This document shows, piece by piece, positions 28,814-36,863 of a stretch of 64,000 bases of DNA. A program made the translations under genes and the position numbers. The stretch is from assembly GCA_028282805.1 (NCBI GenBank), contig JANQHD010000023.1:186001-250000 (forward strand), read 5' to 3'. A model generated the notes under the pieces. The model had not been told where the DNA came from. It saw only the letters and a program-made list of their open reading frames with translations, and searched no databases. The stretch's first letter is position 1; each line of letters begins with the position of its first letter. The stretch is from Phycisphaeraceae bacterium (GTDB lineage Bacteria > Planctomycetota > Phycisphaerae > Phycisphaerales > Zrk34).

Positions 28814-29217
28814 AGCTGCTTTTCGATGAGAATCTGGGGAAGCCCTTGGTTAAGGCTATCAATAACGTTGTATCGTTTGAAGAGCCACAACCAGAACTTA
28901 TTCACCTGCTTAATTTCATGGGACGCGAAGGCTCAGCAGACGATGAATGGATACCCGCTGCTTCTGCACAAGGATGGATGATCATTACTGGTGATAAGGG
29001 CAGACGAAAGCCAAAGCTTCCTGAAATATGCGTTGAGTACAATGTCAAACACATCATTATGAGTCCGAGACTCAATCACATGAATCAAGCAAGTAAGGCC
29101 CAAGCGATCATCGGATTATGGCCACAGATCAAAGAGGCATATGAAGGCGAAGGATTACGCTATCGAATGCGGAAGGGTAGTAAACATCCAATTCTAGTTC
29201 AGGACGATATTAGCTGA
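28810..29217 (+). CDS. DUF5615 PIN-like toxin-type protein
   Basis: 135 residues starting at GTG. The N-terminus MKLLFDENLGKPLV and the later SADDEWIPAASAQGWMIITGDKG match the PIN-like DUF5615/Mut7-C type, with acidic residues (Asp6, Glu7, the DDE and GDKG Asp) suited to a metal-dependent RNase site. Translationally coupled to the DUF433 gene by a GTGA overlap. Activity as a toxin is inferred from family and pairing. It is AT-rich like its partner and is followed by a strong terminator. Confidence 0.72.
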   Translation: MKLLFDENLGKPLVKAINNVVSFEEPQPELIHLLNFMGREGSADDEWIPAASAQGWMIITGDKGRRKPKLPEICVEYNVKHIIMSPRLNHMNQASKAQAIIGLWPQIKEAYEGEGLRYRMRKGSKHPILVQDDIS

Positions 29218-29271
29218 TATCTCCTAACAGCTCTCATACGGTCAAACGTCTTCATCATCATTATTCACAAG

Positions 29272-29302
29272 AAGCCCACGTTCGCCGAACGTGGGCTTTG
29301 TT
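29272..29302. terminator. bidirectional terminator between the toxin-antitoxin-like pair and trxA
   Basis: 11-bp perfect stem AAGCCCACGTT / AACGTGGGCTT with loop CGCCG, followed by TGTTGTTT on the plus strand and preceded by an A-rich stretch. It serves both convergent units. Confidence 0.85.
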
Positions 29303-29322
29303 GTTTGCGGTTGGTTATCCGT

Positions 29323-29655
29323 TTACCCCGTCGCTTCGTCGAGTGCTTCGGACATGTCCTGTTTGTTGGTCATGCCGACGAACTTCTTGACCGGCTCGCC
29401 GCCCTTGAAGACGATGACGGTGGGGATGGCGTTGATGGCGTACTTCATCGTCACCTCGCGGTTGGCGTCGGTGTCGATCTTGCCGACCTTGGCCTTACCG
29501 TCGTACTCGCCGGCCAGCTCTTCGACGATCGGGGCGAGCATGCGGCAGGGCATGCACCACTCGGCCCAGAAGTCGAGCAGCACCGGCTGGTCGCTCTGGA
29601 GCACCTCGGCCTCGAAGTTCTCGTCGGTGATTTCGAGCACGGATTCGCTGGCCAT
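29323..29655 (-). CDS. trxA: thioredoxin
   Basis: 110-residue cytosolic disulfide reductase. The fold is complete: VLLDFWAEWCMPCRMLAPIVEEL, VGKIDTDANREV, the cis-Pro motif AIPTVIVFKGGEPV. The active site at Trp33-Cys37 is WCMPC rather than WCGPC, a variant expected to alter redox potential. GGGAG precedes the ATG. Third gene of a minus-strand run after the 757-residue Trx-tailed protein and folP. Confidence 0.93.
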   Translation of the reverse strand: MASESVLEITDENFEAEVLQSDQPVLLDFWAEWCMPCRMLAPIVEELAGEYDGKAKVGKIDTDANREVTMKYAINAIPTVIVFKGGEPVKKFVGMTNKQDMSEALDEATG

Positions 29656-29740
29656 CGTTCGTCTCCCTTTCAAGGGGTTACGTCGTTTATCTTCCGGGTT
29701 CCAGGGTTCCGGGGGTGGGGCAATTCTACGGATGCCCAAA

Positions 29741-30592
29741 TCATTGTTCAACAACGCGTTTCCACCCGCTTCGATGCCTCAGCATCGCGGCGGTTACGTC
29801 GGCGGCGTGGCGGTTGGGTTTCACGTCGTGCACACGCAGCAGCCGGACGCCGGCCATCACGGCGATCGCGGTGGTGGCGACGGTGGCCTCGACGCGATCG
29901 GCCGGGTCGGGCAGGTTCAGCAGCTTGCCCATGAAGCTCTTGCGGCTGGCGCCCAGCAGCACGGGGTAGCCGGTGGCGACGAAGCGGTCGAGCCCGGCGA
30001 GCAGGGCGAGGTTGTGTTCGACGGTCTTGCCGAAGCCGATGCCGGGGTCGATGACGATGTCGTGTCGCGCGACGCCGTGGGCCTCGGCGGCGAAGGCGCG
30101 GTCGGCGAGAAAGGCCCGCACCTCGCCGACCACGTCGTCGTAGGCGGGGGCCTGTTGCATGGTCTGGGGGTCGCCTTGCATGTGCATGAGCACGATCGGC
30201 ACGCCGCGCTCGGCGACGAGGGGGAACATCGCTTCGTCGTCGCGCCCCGCGGAGACGTCGTTGACGATCGCGGCGCCCGCGTCCAGCGCCGCGGCGGCGA
30301 CGTCGGCCCGCGTGGTGTCGATCGACACGAGGCCGTGGTTATGCGCCACGCGCTCGACCACCGGCAGCACGCGCTGCCGTTGCTCGTCGCTGCCGATGCG
30401 CGGCGCGCCCGGGCGCGTTGACTCGCCGCCGACGTCGATGATGTCTGCGCCCTGGTCGATCATGCGCCGGGCCTGGGCGACGGCGGCGTCGACGTCGGGG
30501 TAGCGGCCGCCGTCGGAGAAGCTGTCGGGCGTGACGTTGAGCACGCCCACGACCAGCGGCCGGTCGGTCTGGAGCAGGGAGGTCAGGTCCAT
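29741..30592 (-). CDS. folP: dihydropteroate synthase
   Basis: 283 residues; joins p-aminobenzoate to the pterin pyrophosphate in folate synthesis. Motifs: GVLNVTPDSFSDGG, VGGESTRPGA, LVSIDTTRADVA, AIVNDVSAG, DIVIDPGIGFGKT and LLGASRKSFMG, all in canonical order. The ATG is preceded on the coding strand by the ATCTTCG tandem repeat zone. Likely independent of or cotranscribed with trxA, 85 bases downstream. Confidence 0.94.
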   Translation of the reverse strand: MDLTSLLQTDRPLVVGVLNVTPDSFSDGGRYPDVDAAVAQARRMIDQGADIIDVGGESTRPGAPRIGSDEQRQRVLPVVERVAHNHGLVSIDTTRADVAAAALDAGAAIVNDVSAGRDDEAMFPLVAERGVPIVLMHMQGDPQTMQQAPAYDDVVGEVRAFLADRAFAAEAHGVARHDIVIDPGIGFGKTVEHNLALLAGLDRFVATGYPVLLGASRKSFMGKLLNLPDPADRVEATVATTAIAVMAGVRLLRVHDVKPNRHAADVTAAMLRHRSGWKRVVEQ

Positions 30593-30604
30593 ATGATGTG
30601 CAAT

Positions 30605-30625
30605 CTTCGATCTTCGATCTTCGAT
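30605..30625. repeat. 7-bp tandem repeat CTTCGAT x3
   Basis: Three exact units, with an inverted relative (GATCGTCGATTGAAGATCGC) at about 30683-30702. Together they make a small repeat block filling the 112-base gap between folP and the next minus-strand gene. Confidence 0.8.
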
Positions 30626-30704
30626 CTGCAAGTCGGTAAAGCGCAAAAAACGACCCGGCGCACTTGGCCGGGCCGATCGGAGATCGTCGATTGAAGATCG
30701 CAGA

Positions 30705-32978
30705 TCACTTCAGGTGTTTGTTGACCAGTTCCTTGAGCTGGGCCTGGGTCGTGACGCCGACCTTGGTCGCGACTTCCTTGCCGCCGAGGTAGACCTTGGT
30801 GACGGGGACGGTCTGGATGGCCTGCGACTCGACGGTGACGTCGGCCTTGTCGACGTCGACGGAGGCGAAGCGGGCCTTGCCGTTGAACTGCGCGGAGACG
30901 GCGAGGTGGGTCTTGGCCTGTTTCTTGGCGTTGGTCGACCAGCTCGCCCAGTAGAGCACGACGGTGGGTTGGTCGTTTCGGCCGATGGCGTCGGCGAAGG
31001 CGTCGTCGTCGAGCGCGGTGACCGCGCCTTCACCGACGGCGGGAGCGGGCGCCGCGTCGGTATGGTCCCCGGCGGCGTCGGGTTGCAGCTCGTCGCCCTC
31101 CACCTCGTGGGTGTCGACGGGCATGGGCTGGACCGGCGGCGCGGGGGCGTTGGGTTGCATGCCGCCCATGGCCATCGCCCGCATGTTGAAACCGAACGTG
31201 ACGGACTGCTTGATCGTCTGCAAGGGCACGTCGACGCTCAGGCCCAGCGCGCTGTCTTTCTGCGACCCGCTGAAAGCGATCGGCGGCATGTCGGGCACGG
31301 CGGGCAGCGCCAGGCCCTGCATGCCTTGTTGCGCCATCACCTTGCTCATCATGGTCATGACCATCTGCAGGTAACCGCCGACGTTGAAGTAAGCCTCGGC
31401 GAAGCGGTCGCCGGGCAACCTCTTGCGGGCCGCGGCGATCGCGGCGTGGGACGTGAGCTTGCCCGAGCCGTCGGACGCCTTGACGATCTTGCTGAACAGC
31501 GCCTTGCCGCCGCCCTGTGCGCCGATCATCGTGTTGCCCTTGACGCCCAGGTACGTCGTCTGGTCCATCATCGCCAGGATCGAGGCGGGCATCATCGCCA
31601 TCTCGGCCGCGGCGTCGTCGGGCGGGACGATCTTGACCTTCAAGATGTCCACGGTCACACCGTCGATCTGCTCGGCCTCTTCCTTGTAAACCACGCTCAG
31701 GCCCGGCGCGTCGTCGTCCTGCGCCTTGGCCAGCTCCAGGACCCGCTCCAGGCCCCGGGTGATCTGCTTCAGCGCCTTGCGCTGCTTGGTCATGTACGCG
31801 CCGGGGTCGTCGAGCTCATAAACGTAGCCCATCCGCACCGGCGATTCGGTGTCGTTGGTCGGCAGGTACCACGCGAACTCGCTGTTCTTAACGTGTTGCG
31901 TCGCGTCGATCGAGGCGACGTAGCCGCGCACCAGGTCGCCGACCGGGCTGTCGGCCGGGATCTTCGGCACGATGTCTTCTTCGATCGCCTTGATCAGCGG
32001 CTCAACGGGGATCTGTTGCATATTGAACGCGCCGGCGATCATGAAGTTCTCGTTCGGCAGCCGGTCGAGCGAGAGCTCGCCGCTCGGGCTCTGGGCGAAC
32101 ATCTTGCCCAGCTGCGTGTCGGGCTTGAACTGCGCGGCGACGTTGAGCTTGACGCCCGCCTTGCTCAAGTCCAGCGAGGCGACCGCCGCGTCGGTCTCGG
32201 TCAGCGTGGTGTGCACGGCCGACTCGACCATCTGCACGATCGCCTTGACGCTCTCCACGCCGCCGATGATCTCCAGTTCGGCGTCGCCTGCGTTGTGGTC
32301 GAGTTCTTCCTCGAACTCGGCGAAGCCCTCCTTGACCAGCTCCGAAAGCGCCGGGCCGAAGTTCGCGACGTTGACGTACGCGAAGATCTGGCCCTCGGCC
32401 ATGTTGGCCCGGCCGAGCGTGCCGGCCTTCTTCAGCAGGGCGGCGGGGTCCTTCGCCTGTTTCGCCGAGGCCGGGCCCCTGGCGTTGGGGCCGAGCACCA
32501 GGTATTTGCCCATGACCTTGTAATAGACCCGCCCGGCGCCCTGCACGCGCGTCTCGAACATGCCCTCCTCGCCCTCGACCGCCTCGGCCTTCTCCTTAAA
32601 CGCCGCGGTGATCTTCGCCTCGTCGGCGATGGGCAGCAAGAAGTAAAACACCGGGTCGTCGCCGTCCATGGCGGCCTTGAGGTCGCTGACCACCATCGCC
32701 GCCGAGCCGTTCTCGTCGATGCCGTCCATGATGCCCACCTGCATGAACAGCATGTTCAGCGGTTTTTCCATCGGCGGGATCGGCAGCGGCAGCTGAAGGT
32801 CCTTGATGAACTGGGCCGCGGCCTTGTTCGCCTCGGCGATGCTCGGCACGACGATGACAATGTCGCTCTTCTCGTCGACCAGCGACAGCACGTCCGACGC
32901 CTTGTTCTGCGCCATGAGGCCCGACGCCAGCACCAGCAGCGCGGCCAACCCTGTGAATACGCTTCGTGTTAACTTCAT
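30705..32978 (-). CDS. large secreted protein with C-terminal cysteine-less thioredoxin-like domain
   Basis: 757 residues: signal peptide (SVFTGLAALLVLASGLMAQ), a long region of unknown family (FIKDLQLPLPIPPMEKPLN, MIAGAFNMQQIPVEPLIKAI), a Pro-rich linker near residue 640, and a final ~90 residues like thioredoxin. These read PTVVLYWASWSTNAKKQAKT, RFASVDVDKADV, TVPVTKVYLGGKEV. The usual WCxxC is replaced by WSTNAK, so no disulfide chemistry is expected; the domain may be a binding module. GAGGAGG precedes the start. The large domain resembles planctomycete proteins annotated only as hypothetical. Confidence 0.78.
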   Translation of the reverse strand: MKLTRSVFTGLAALLVLASGLMAQNKASDVLSLVDEKSDIVIVVPSIAEANKAAAQFIKDLQLPLPIPPMEKPLNMLFMQVGIMDGIDENGSAAMVVSDLKAAMDGDDPVFYFLLPIADEAKITAAFKEKAEAVEGEEGMFETRVQGAGRVYYKVMGKYLVLGPNARGPASAKQAKDPAALLKKAGTLGRANMAEGQIFAYVNVANFGPALSELVKEGFAEFEEELDHNAGDAELEIIGGVESVKAIVQMVESAVHTTLTETDAAVASLDLSKAGVKLNVAAQFKPDTQLGKMFAQSPSGELSLDRLPNENFMIAGAFNMQQIPVEPLIKAIEEDIVPKIPADSPVGDLVRGYVASIDATQHVKNSEFAWYLPTNDTESPVRMGYVYELDDPGAYMTKQRKALKQITRGLERVLELAKAQDDDAPGLSVVYKEEAEQIDGVTVDILKVKIVPPDDAAAEMAMMPASILAMMDQTTYLGVKGNTMIGAQGGGKALFSKIVKASDGSGKLTSHAAIAAARKRLPGDRFAEAYFNVGGYLQMVMTMMSKVMAQQGMQGLALPAVPDMPPIAFSGSQKDSALGLSVDVPLQTIKQSVTFGFNMRAMAMGGMQPNAPAPPVQPMPVDTHEVEGDELQPDAAGDHTDAAPAPAVGEGAVTALDDDAFADAIGRNDQPTVVLYWASWSTNAKKQAKTHLAVSAQFNGKARFASVDVDKADVTVESQAIQTVPVTKVYLGGKEVATKVGVTTQAQLKELVNKHLK

Positions 32979-33117
32979 GACGATTCCTCCTCTCGGATCG
33001 GACGTGTGCCGCACCGACCGAGTGTTAAGTTCCGAACTGGCATGCTATTGTAACAGCACCCATCGTTTCGTTTTTGCTCGACGAGCCGACTTTCTACGCA
33101 GGATTGCGACCCACGCC

Positions 33118-33747
33118 ATGCCCCTACGCGTGCTCATCACCGCCGGCCCGACCCACGAACCGATCGACCGGGTTCGCTACATCGCCAACCGTTCGAGTGG
33201 CGCGATGGGCCTGGCGCTGGCCGCCGCCGCACGCGACGCCGGGTGCGACGTGACGCTGCTGCTCGGCCCGGTCGCCGGCGATCCGCCCACGGGCATAACA
33301 ACCCTGCCCTACAGTTCGTCAAAAGATTTGACGTCGCAACTGGACCACTGTTTCAGCGGTTGTGACGTTTTAATCATGGCCGCGGCCGTCGCCGACTACC
33401 GCCCGAAGACCTACGCCGACGGCAAGCTGCCCCGCACCACCAACGCCATGACCCTCGAGCTCGAGCCCGTGCCCGACCTCGTCGCCCGCTGCGCCGCCGG
33501 CAAACGCCCCGACCAGCGCATCATCGGCTTCGCCCTCGAAGAGCCACAGGTGTTACGGAAGCGCGCCACCGAAAAGCTCAAACGCAAGGGCCTCGACGCC
33601 ATCGTCGCCAACCCGCTGGCGACCATGGGCGCCGCCGACATCGACGCCACGCTGATTTGCGCCAACGGCGACACCCTCACCCCCGGCCCGTTGCCCAAGG
33701 CCGACTTCGCGAAATGGTTGGTGGGTTGGATTTCGGGAACGGGTTAA
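33118..33747 (+). CDS. coaB: stand-alone phosphopantothenate-cysteine ligase (CoaB)
   Basis: 209 residues matching the C-terminal half of CoaBC: LITAGPTHEPIDRVRYIANRS, GAMGLALAAAARDAG, the central MAAAVADYRPKTYADGKLPR and IIGFALEE. It joins cysteine to 4'-phosphopantothenate in coenzyme A synthesis. The fused CoaC decarboxylase half is absent, so that activity must come from a separate gene, as in some bacteria and eukaryotes. Its stop codon lies inside the left arm of a long inverted repeat. Confidence 0.88.
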   Translation: MPLRVLITAGPTHEPIDRVRYIANRSSGAMGLALAAAARDAGCDVTLLLGPVAGDPPTGITTLPYSSSKDLTSQLDHCFSGCDVLIMAAAVADYRPKTYADGKLPRTTNAMTLELEPVPDLVARCAAGKRPDQRIIGFALEEPQVLRKRATEKLKRKGLDAIVANPLATMGAADIDATLICANGDTLTPGPLPKADFAKWLVGWISGTG

Positions 33748-33975
33748 CCACAGAGGCACAGAGACACAGAGGTTTTTTGTGTTTCGTTTAGCCGCGACCC
33801 GCAGGGGAGCGCGGTTGTACGCCACAAGCCAACAGGCATCAGCCAATAGACCCACGCAAGTTCTTGGTGGTTCGATGGTTGGTTTGCTTGATGGCAATTG
33901 AAAGTACGCGCTCCCCTAGCGGGTCGCGGCTAAACACAAAAAACCTCTGTGTCTCTGTGCCTCTGTGGTTAACCC
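33741..33975. repeat. long inverted repeat spanning the coaB-trmB gap
   Basis: Two arms of about 70 bases (33741-33812 and 33907-33975) enclose some 95 bases. The first 44 bases of each arm are exact complements, beginning GGGTTAACCACAGAGG. The inner part, with TAGCCGCGACCCGC and GGGGAGCGCG words, differs by a 4-base insertion and one further difference. Each outer end contains the stop codon of the adjacent gene in GTTAAC. In RNA this would be a very stable hairpin usable as a two-way terminator. Confidence 0.92.
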
Positions 33976-34643
33976 TTCTTCTTCAACGACAGCGCATTAA
34001 ACGGCCGGCCTTCGCGGCGGTACTTGCGTTCGAAGTTGGTGCCGACGACCTCGCCGTCGCCGGCGGTGGTGGGGCGCTCAAACGGTAAACGCTCGAACAC
34101 GTCGGCGACCTGCGCGACGTGGTCCTCGATCCACGCGAAGTAGTCGTCGTGGTCGGTGACGATCCGCACGAAACCGTCGGCGACCAACACGCGGTGCAGC
34201 TCGCGCAGCAGCGGCGCCTGGATCAACCGGCGCTTGTGGTGGCGGGTCTTCGGCCAAGGGTCGGGGAAGTAGATGTGCACCTGGCGGAACAGCGCATCGG
34301 GGCAGTACCACTTGACGAACACGGTCGCGTCGTAGGCGAGCATGCGCACGTGGTCGAGGCCGTGGCGGCGCAACCGGTCGGCGGCGTAGCGGGCGAACTG
34401 GCCGGCGTACTCGATGCCGAGGTAGTTGATGTGGGGGGTGTCGGTGGCCTGTTGCACGAGGAACGTGCCTTTGCCCGAGCCGATCTCGAGCTCGAAGGGC
34501 AGCGCGCGGCGGTCTTCGGGCCACCACTGGCGGATGTCGAACCGCGTGTCGCGTGGCGCATCGCCGATGGGCGGCAGGTCGTCGGGCCCGATGCCGATGA
34601 CGCCGGTGTCCAGCGCGCGGCCGCGTGCGGGTTTGATGCTCAT
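33969..34643 (-). CDS. trmB: tRNA (guanine-N7)-methyltransferase
   Basis: 224 residues; methylates G46 in the variable loop of tRNAs using S-adenosylmethionine. Motifs: LEIGSGKGTFLVQQA for SAM binding, GIEYAGQFARYAADR, and the family-specific IYFPDPWPKTRHHKRRL. The C-terminal NFERKYRREGRP matches the usual substrate-binding TxFE-K end. Its stop codon is formed by the right arm of the inverted repeat shared with coaB. Confidence 0.94.
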   Translation of the reverse strand: MSIKPARGRALDTGVIGIGPDDLPPIGDAPRDTRFDIRQWWPEDRRALPFELEIGSGKGTFLVQQATDTPHINYLGIEYAGQFARYAADRLRRHGLDHVRMLAYDATVFVKWYCPDALFRQVHIYFPDPWPKTRHHKRRLIQAPLLRELHRVLVADGFVRIVTDHDDYFAWIEDHVAQVADVFERLPFERPTTAGDGEVVGTNFERKYRREGRPFNALSLKKKG

Positions 34644-34676
34644 GACCGGATTGTAGCGGTTGGCAGGCCGGTTGTT

Positions 34677-35975
34677 TTAAGTGACGGCGGCGCCGTCGGG
34701 CGCGTCGTCGCCGGCGTCGGGTTTGTCGTCGGTGTCGGCGGGGGGCTTGGCGGCGGGCGTGCCGTGCTGCCGGAAGATCATGTAGTACAGCACCACGGGC
34801 AACAGCAGCGCCATCAGGGGCGCGACCATGAACATCGCCACGTCGGGCCCGGCGATGCCGTTGACCCAGCACAGCGCAGCCATGAGCAGGGTGCCGATGG
34901 CGATGCAGCCGACGGTGTCGCGCACGAGCGCGGGGCGGTCCATGACGGGCTGGTTGATCTTCGCCATGACGGCGATCAGCGGGTTGAGCTTGTCGGCCTT
35001 GTCGTTCGAGGCGATCACCTGCTCGGCCGGCGCTGCTTCGGCGGGCGCCGGGGCGGGGGTGGGTGCGGGCTCGTCGGCCGGCCCGATCGCCGAAGACGCG
35101 GCTTCGACCTCGTCGAGCTCCGCGCCGACGTCGGCGGCGGTGGCGAACTCCGACGGGTCGAACTCGTGTGAGTCGCCGTCGAAGGGCGATTCGACGGCTT
35201 GCTCGGCTTCCAAAGGCACGGTGGCCTTGGCCGTGGGGCCCTCGGCTGGGTCGGGTTGCGGTTTGTCGGGTTGCTCGGTCTCGCTGATCAGCTCCTCGAC
35301 GCTCTGCATCTCGTGGTCGATGTTGAGCGCGTCGTCGGCGATCGGCTCGGCCGGGGTCGGTTCGGGCTCGGCAGCGGCCACAGGCGCCGGTTCGGGTTCG
35401 CTCGCTTGTTCTTCGACGACCGGCACGTCGAGCGCTTCGTCGTCGACCACGTCGTCGGCGCTGGCCGCGAGCATGGCGTCGATCTCGCTGATGAGCTTGG
35501 CCTCGTCGTCGCCGACCAGCTCTTCGGGCATGTCGGGCGCGTCGAAGTCCGACGGGTCGAGCGTGCCGGCTGGTCCGTCGGCGGGCGGGGCGGGGTCGGT
35601 TTGCGGTTCGGCCTTCGCCGCGTCGGCCGCCTCCATCTGGTCGGCCAGCTCGTCGATCGCCGGGTCGAACGGCTCGACGCTATCAAGGTCGACCTCTTCG
35701 TCGATCGGGGTGTCGTCGGCGATCACGTCCTCGATGCTCTGCATGTCGGCCATGGGGTCGCCGTCGGTTTCGGTTGAATTGGCGGGCGGCTCGGCCTCGT
35801 CGAGCATCTGCTGGACCTGGTCGGCGAACTCGTCGCCGTTGGACGCCGCGTCGGCCTGTTCGGTCGGCGGCGCATCGTCGGCCGGCTGCTCGTTGGCCTC
35901 GGGCGTCGGTTCGTCCGAGCCGGGCCCGAGCATCTCGTCGAGCGAATCCGCCAGGTTGCGCGTCTCGTCTGACAC
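34677..35975 (-). CDS. acidic repeat protein with two C-terminal membrane helices
   Basis: 432 residues from a GTG start (VSDETRNLADSL) with GAG upstream. The first ~300 residues are very rich in Asp, Glu, Ala and Pro and probably disordered. Short amphipathic motifs recur in them: LADSLDEML, FADQVQQMLDE, MADMQSIEDVI, ISEIDAMLA and MQSVEELI. Two hydrophobic segments near the C-terminus (GCIAIGTLLMAALCWVNGI and FMVAPLMALLLPVVLYYMI) anchor it, leaving the acidic part as a cytoplasmic or periplasmic arm. No family recognised. It lies upstream of trmB, 33 bases apart. Confidence 0.7.
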   Translation of the reverse strand: MSDETRNLADSLDEMLGPGSDEPTPEANEQPADDAPPTEQADAASNGDEFADQVQQMLDEAEPPANSTETDGDPMADMQSIEDVIADDTPIDEEVDLDSVEPFDPAIDELADQMEAADAAKAEPQTDPAPPADGPAGTLDPSDFDAPDMPEELVGDDEAKLISEIDAMLAASADDVVDDEALDVPVVEEQASEPEPAPVAAAEPEPTPAEPIADDALNIDHEMQSVEELISETEQPDKPQPDPAEGPTAKATVPLEAEQAVESPFDGDSHEFDPSEFATAADVGAELDEVEAASSAIGPADEPAPTPAPAPAEAAPAEQVIASNDKADKLNPLIAVMAKINQPVMDRPALVRDTVGCIAIGTLLMAALCWVNGIAGPDVAMFMVAPLMALLLPVVLYYMIFRQHGTPAAKPPADTDDKPDAGDDAPDGAAVT

Positions 35976-36116
35976 CGTCTCGTCCCGTGGTCTTGCGGTA
36001 CACTCTTCGTCGTGCCACACGGTGGGCACGGGCATGGCGCCAAGCCATGCAATCATCATCGGTCGCCGCCGAGCGGCACTTAACGCACCCGCTCGGCCGA
36101 TAATATGAACGGAACC

Positions 36117-36863
36117 ATGGCCAAACGACGATTTTACTGCGACGACCTGACCACCGCCGCCGCTCAACTCGACGCCGAGCAGGCCACCCACGCCCGCAAG
36201 TCGCTGCGGCTGGCCGTCGGCGACGCCGTTGAACTGTACGACGGCAAAGGCGCCGTGGCGCAGGGCACGATCGCCGAACTTGGCAAAACCATGGTCGTGG
36301 CCATCGATTCGCGCCGCACCGTCGCTGCGCCGAAGCCCGCGATCGACCTCGCCGTGGCGATCCCCAAAGGCCCGCGCGCCGACGCCCTGGTCGACGGCGT
36401 CAGCCAGGCCGGCGCCGACCGCCTGATCCCGCTGGTCACCGAGTGGTCGGTTGTCGAGCCCGGCAAGGGCAAGCAGGGCCGGTTCGAGCGCATCGCCGCC
36501 GAGTCCGCCAAGCAGTGCGAGCGGGCCTGGCTGATGATCATCGAAACCCCGACGAAGCTCGAAGACCTGCTCGGCCGGGCGGGCTACGATTCAATACTGC
36601 TGGCCGACCTGCAAGACGTGCAGCAGGCGGGTTTTGACGTGCAAAACGCGTCTACATTGTTACGGTCGGCCCAGCGCATCGCGGTCCTCGTGGGCCCCGA
36701 AGGCGGCTGGTCGCCGCGCGAGCGCGAGCTGGCCACCGCCGCCGGCTGCTTGCCGTGGCGCTTCGGCCCGCACGTGATGCGGATCGAAACCGCCGCCGTC
36801 GCCGCCGTCGCGATCCTGCGGAGCATGGTTGGAAACGCAAACCACTCGGAGCAACCCAGATGA
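36117..36863 (+). CDS. rsmE: 16S rRNA (uracil1498-N3)-methyltransferase
   Basis: 248 residues of the SPOUT class. RRFYCDDLTTAAAQLDAEQA begins the PUA-like N-terminal domain, AIPKGPRADALVDGVSQAGA the SAM domain, and the knot shows VLVGPEGGWSPRERELATA and RIETAAVAAVAIL. It modifies U1498 of 16S rRNA. The ATG four codons after an earlier in-frame ATG is preferred because GGA lies just upstream. Its TGA overlaps the next start as ATGA. Confidence 0.92.
   Translation: MAKRRFYCDDLTTAAAQLDAEQATHARKSLRLAVGDAVELYDGKGAVAQGTIAELGKTMVVAIDSRRTVAAPKPAIDLAVAIPKGPRADALVDGVSQAGADRLIPLVTEWSVVEPGKGKQGRFERIAAESAKQCERAWLMIIETPTKLEDLLGRAGYDSILLADLQDVQQAGFDVQNASTLLRSAQRIAVLVGPEGGWSPRERELATAAGCLPWRFGPHVMRIETAAVAAVAILRSMVGNANHSEQPR

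Noticed and set aside
29323-29655. Membrane or periplasmic thioredoxin
   Set aside because: No signal peptide or transmembrane segment; length fits cytosolic TrxA.
30714-32972. Plus-strand frame of 752 codons opposite the Trx-tailed secreted protein
   Set aside because: Shadow frame of biased composition (long runs of V, D, L, G, R); the minus frame has a signal peptide and a Shine-Dalgarno site.
34828-36108. Ser-rich 426-codon plus-strand frame opposite the acidic membrane protein
   Set aside because: Ser/Ala/Gly composition arises from reading Asp/Glu/Ala codons backwards; no motif or ribosome-binding site.
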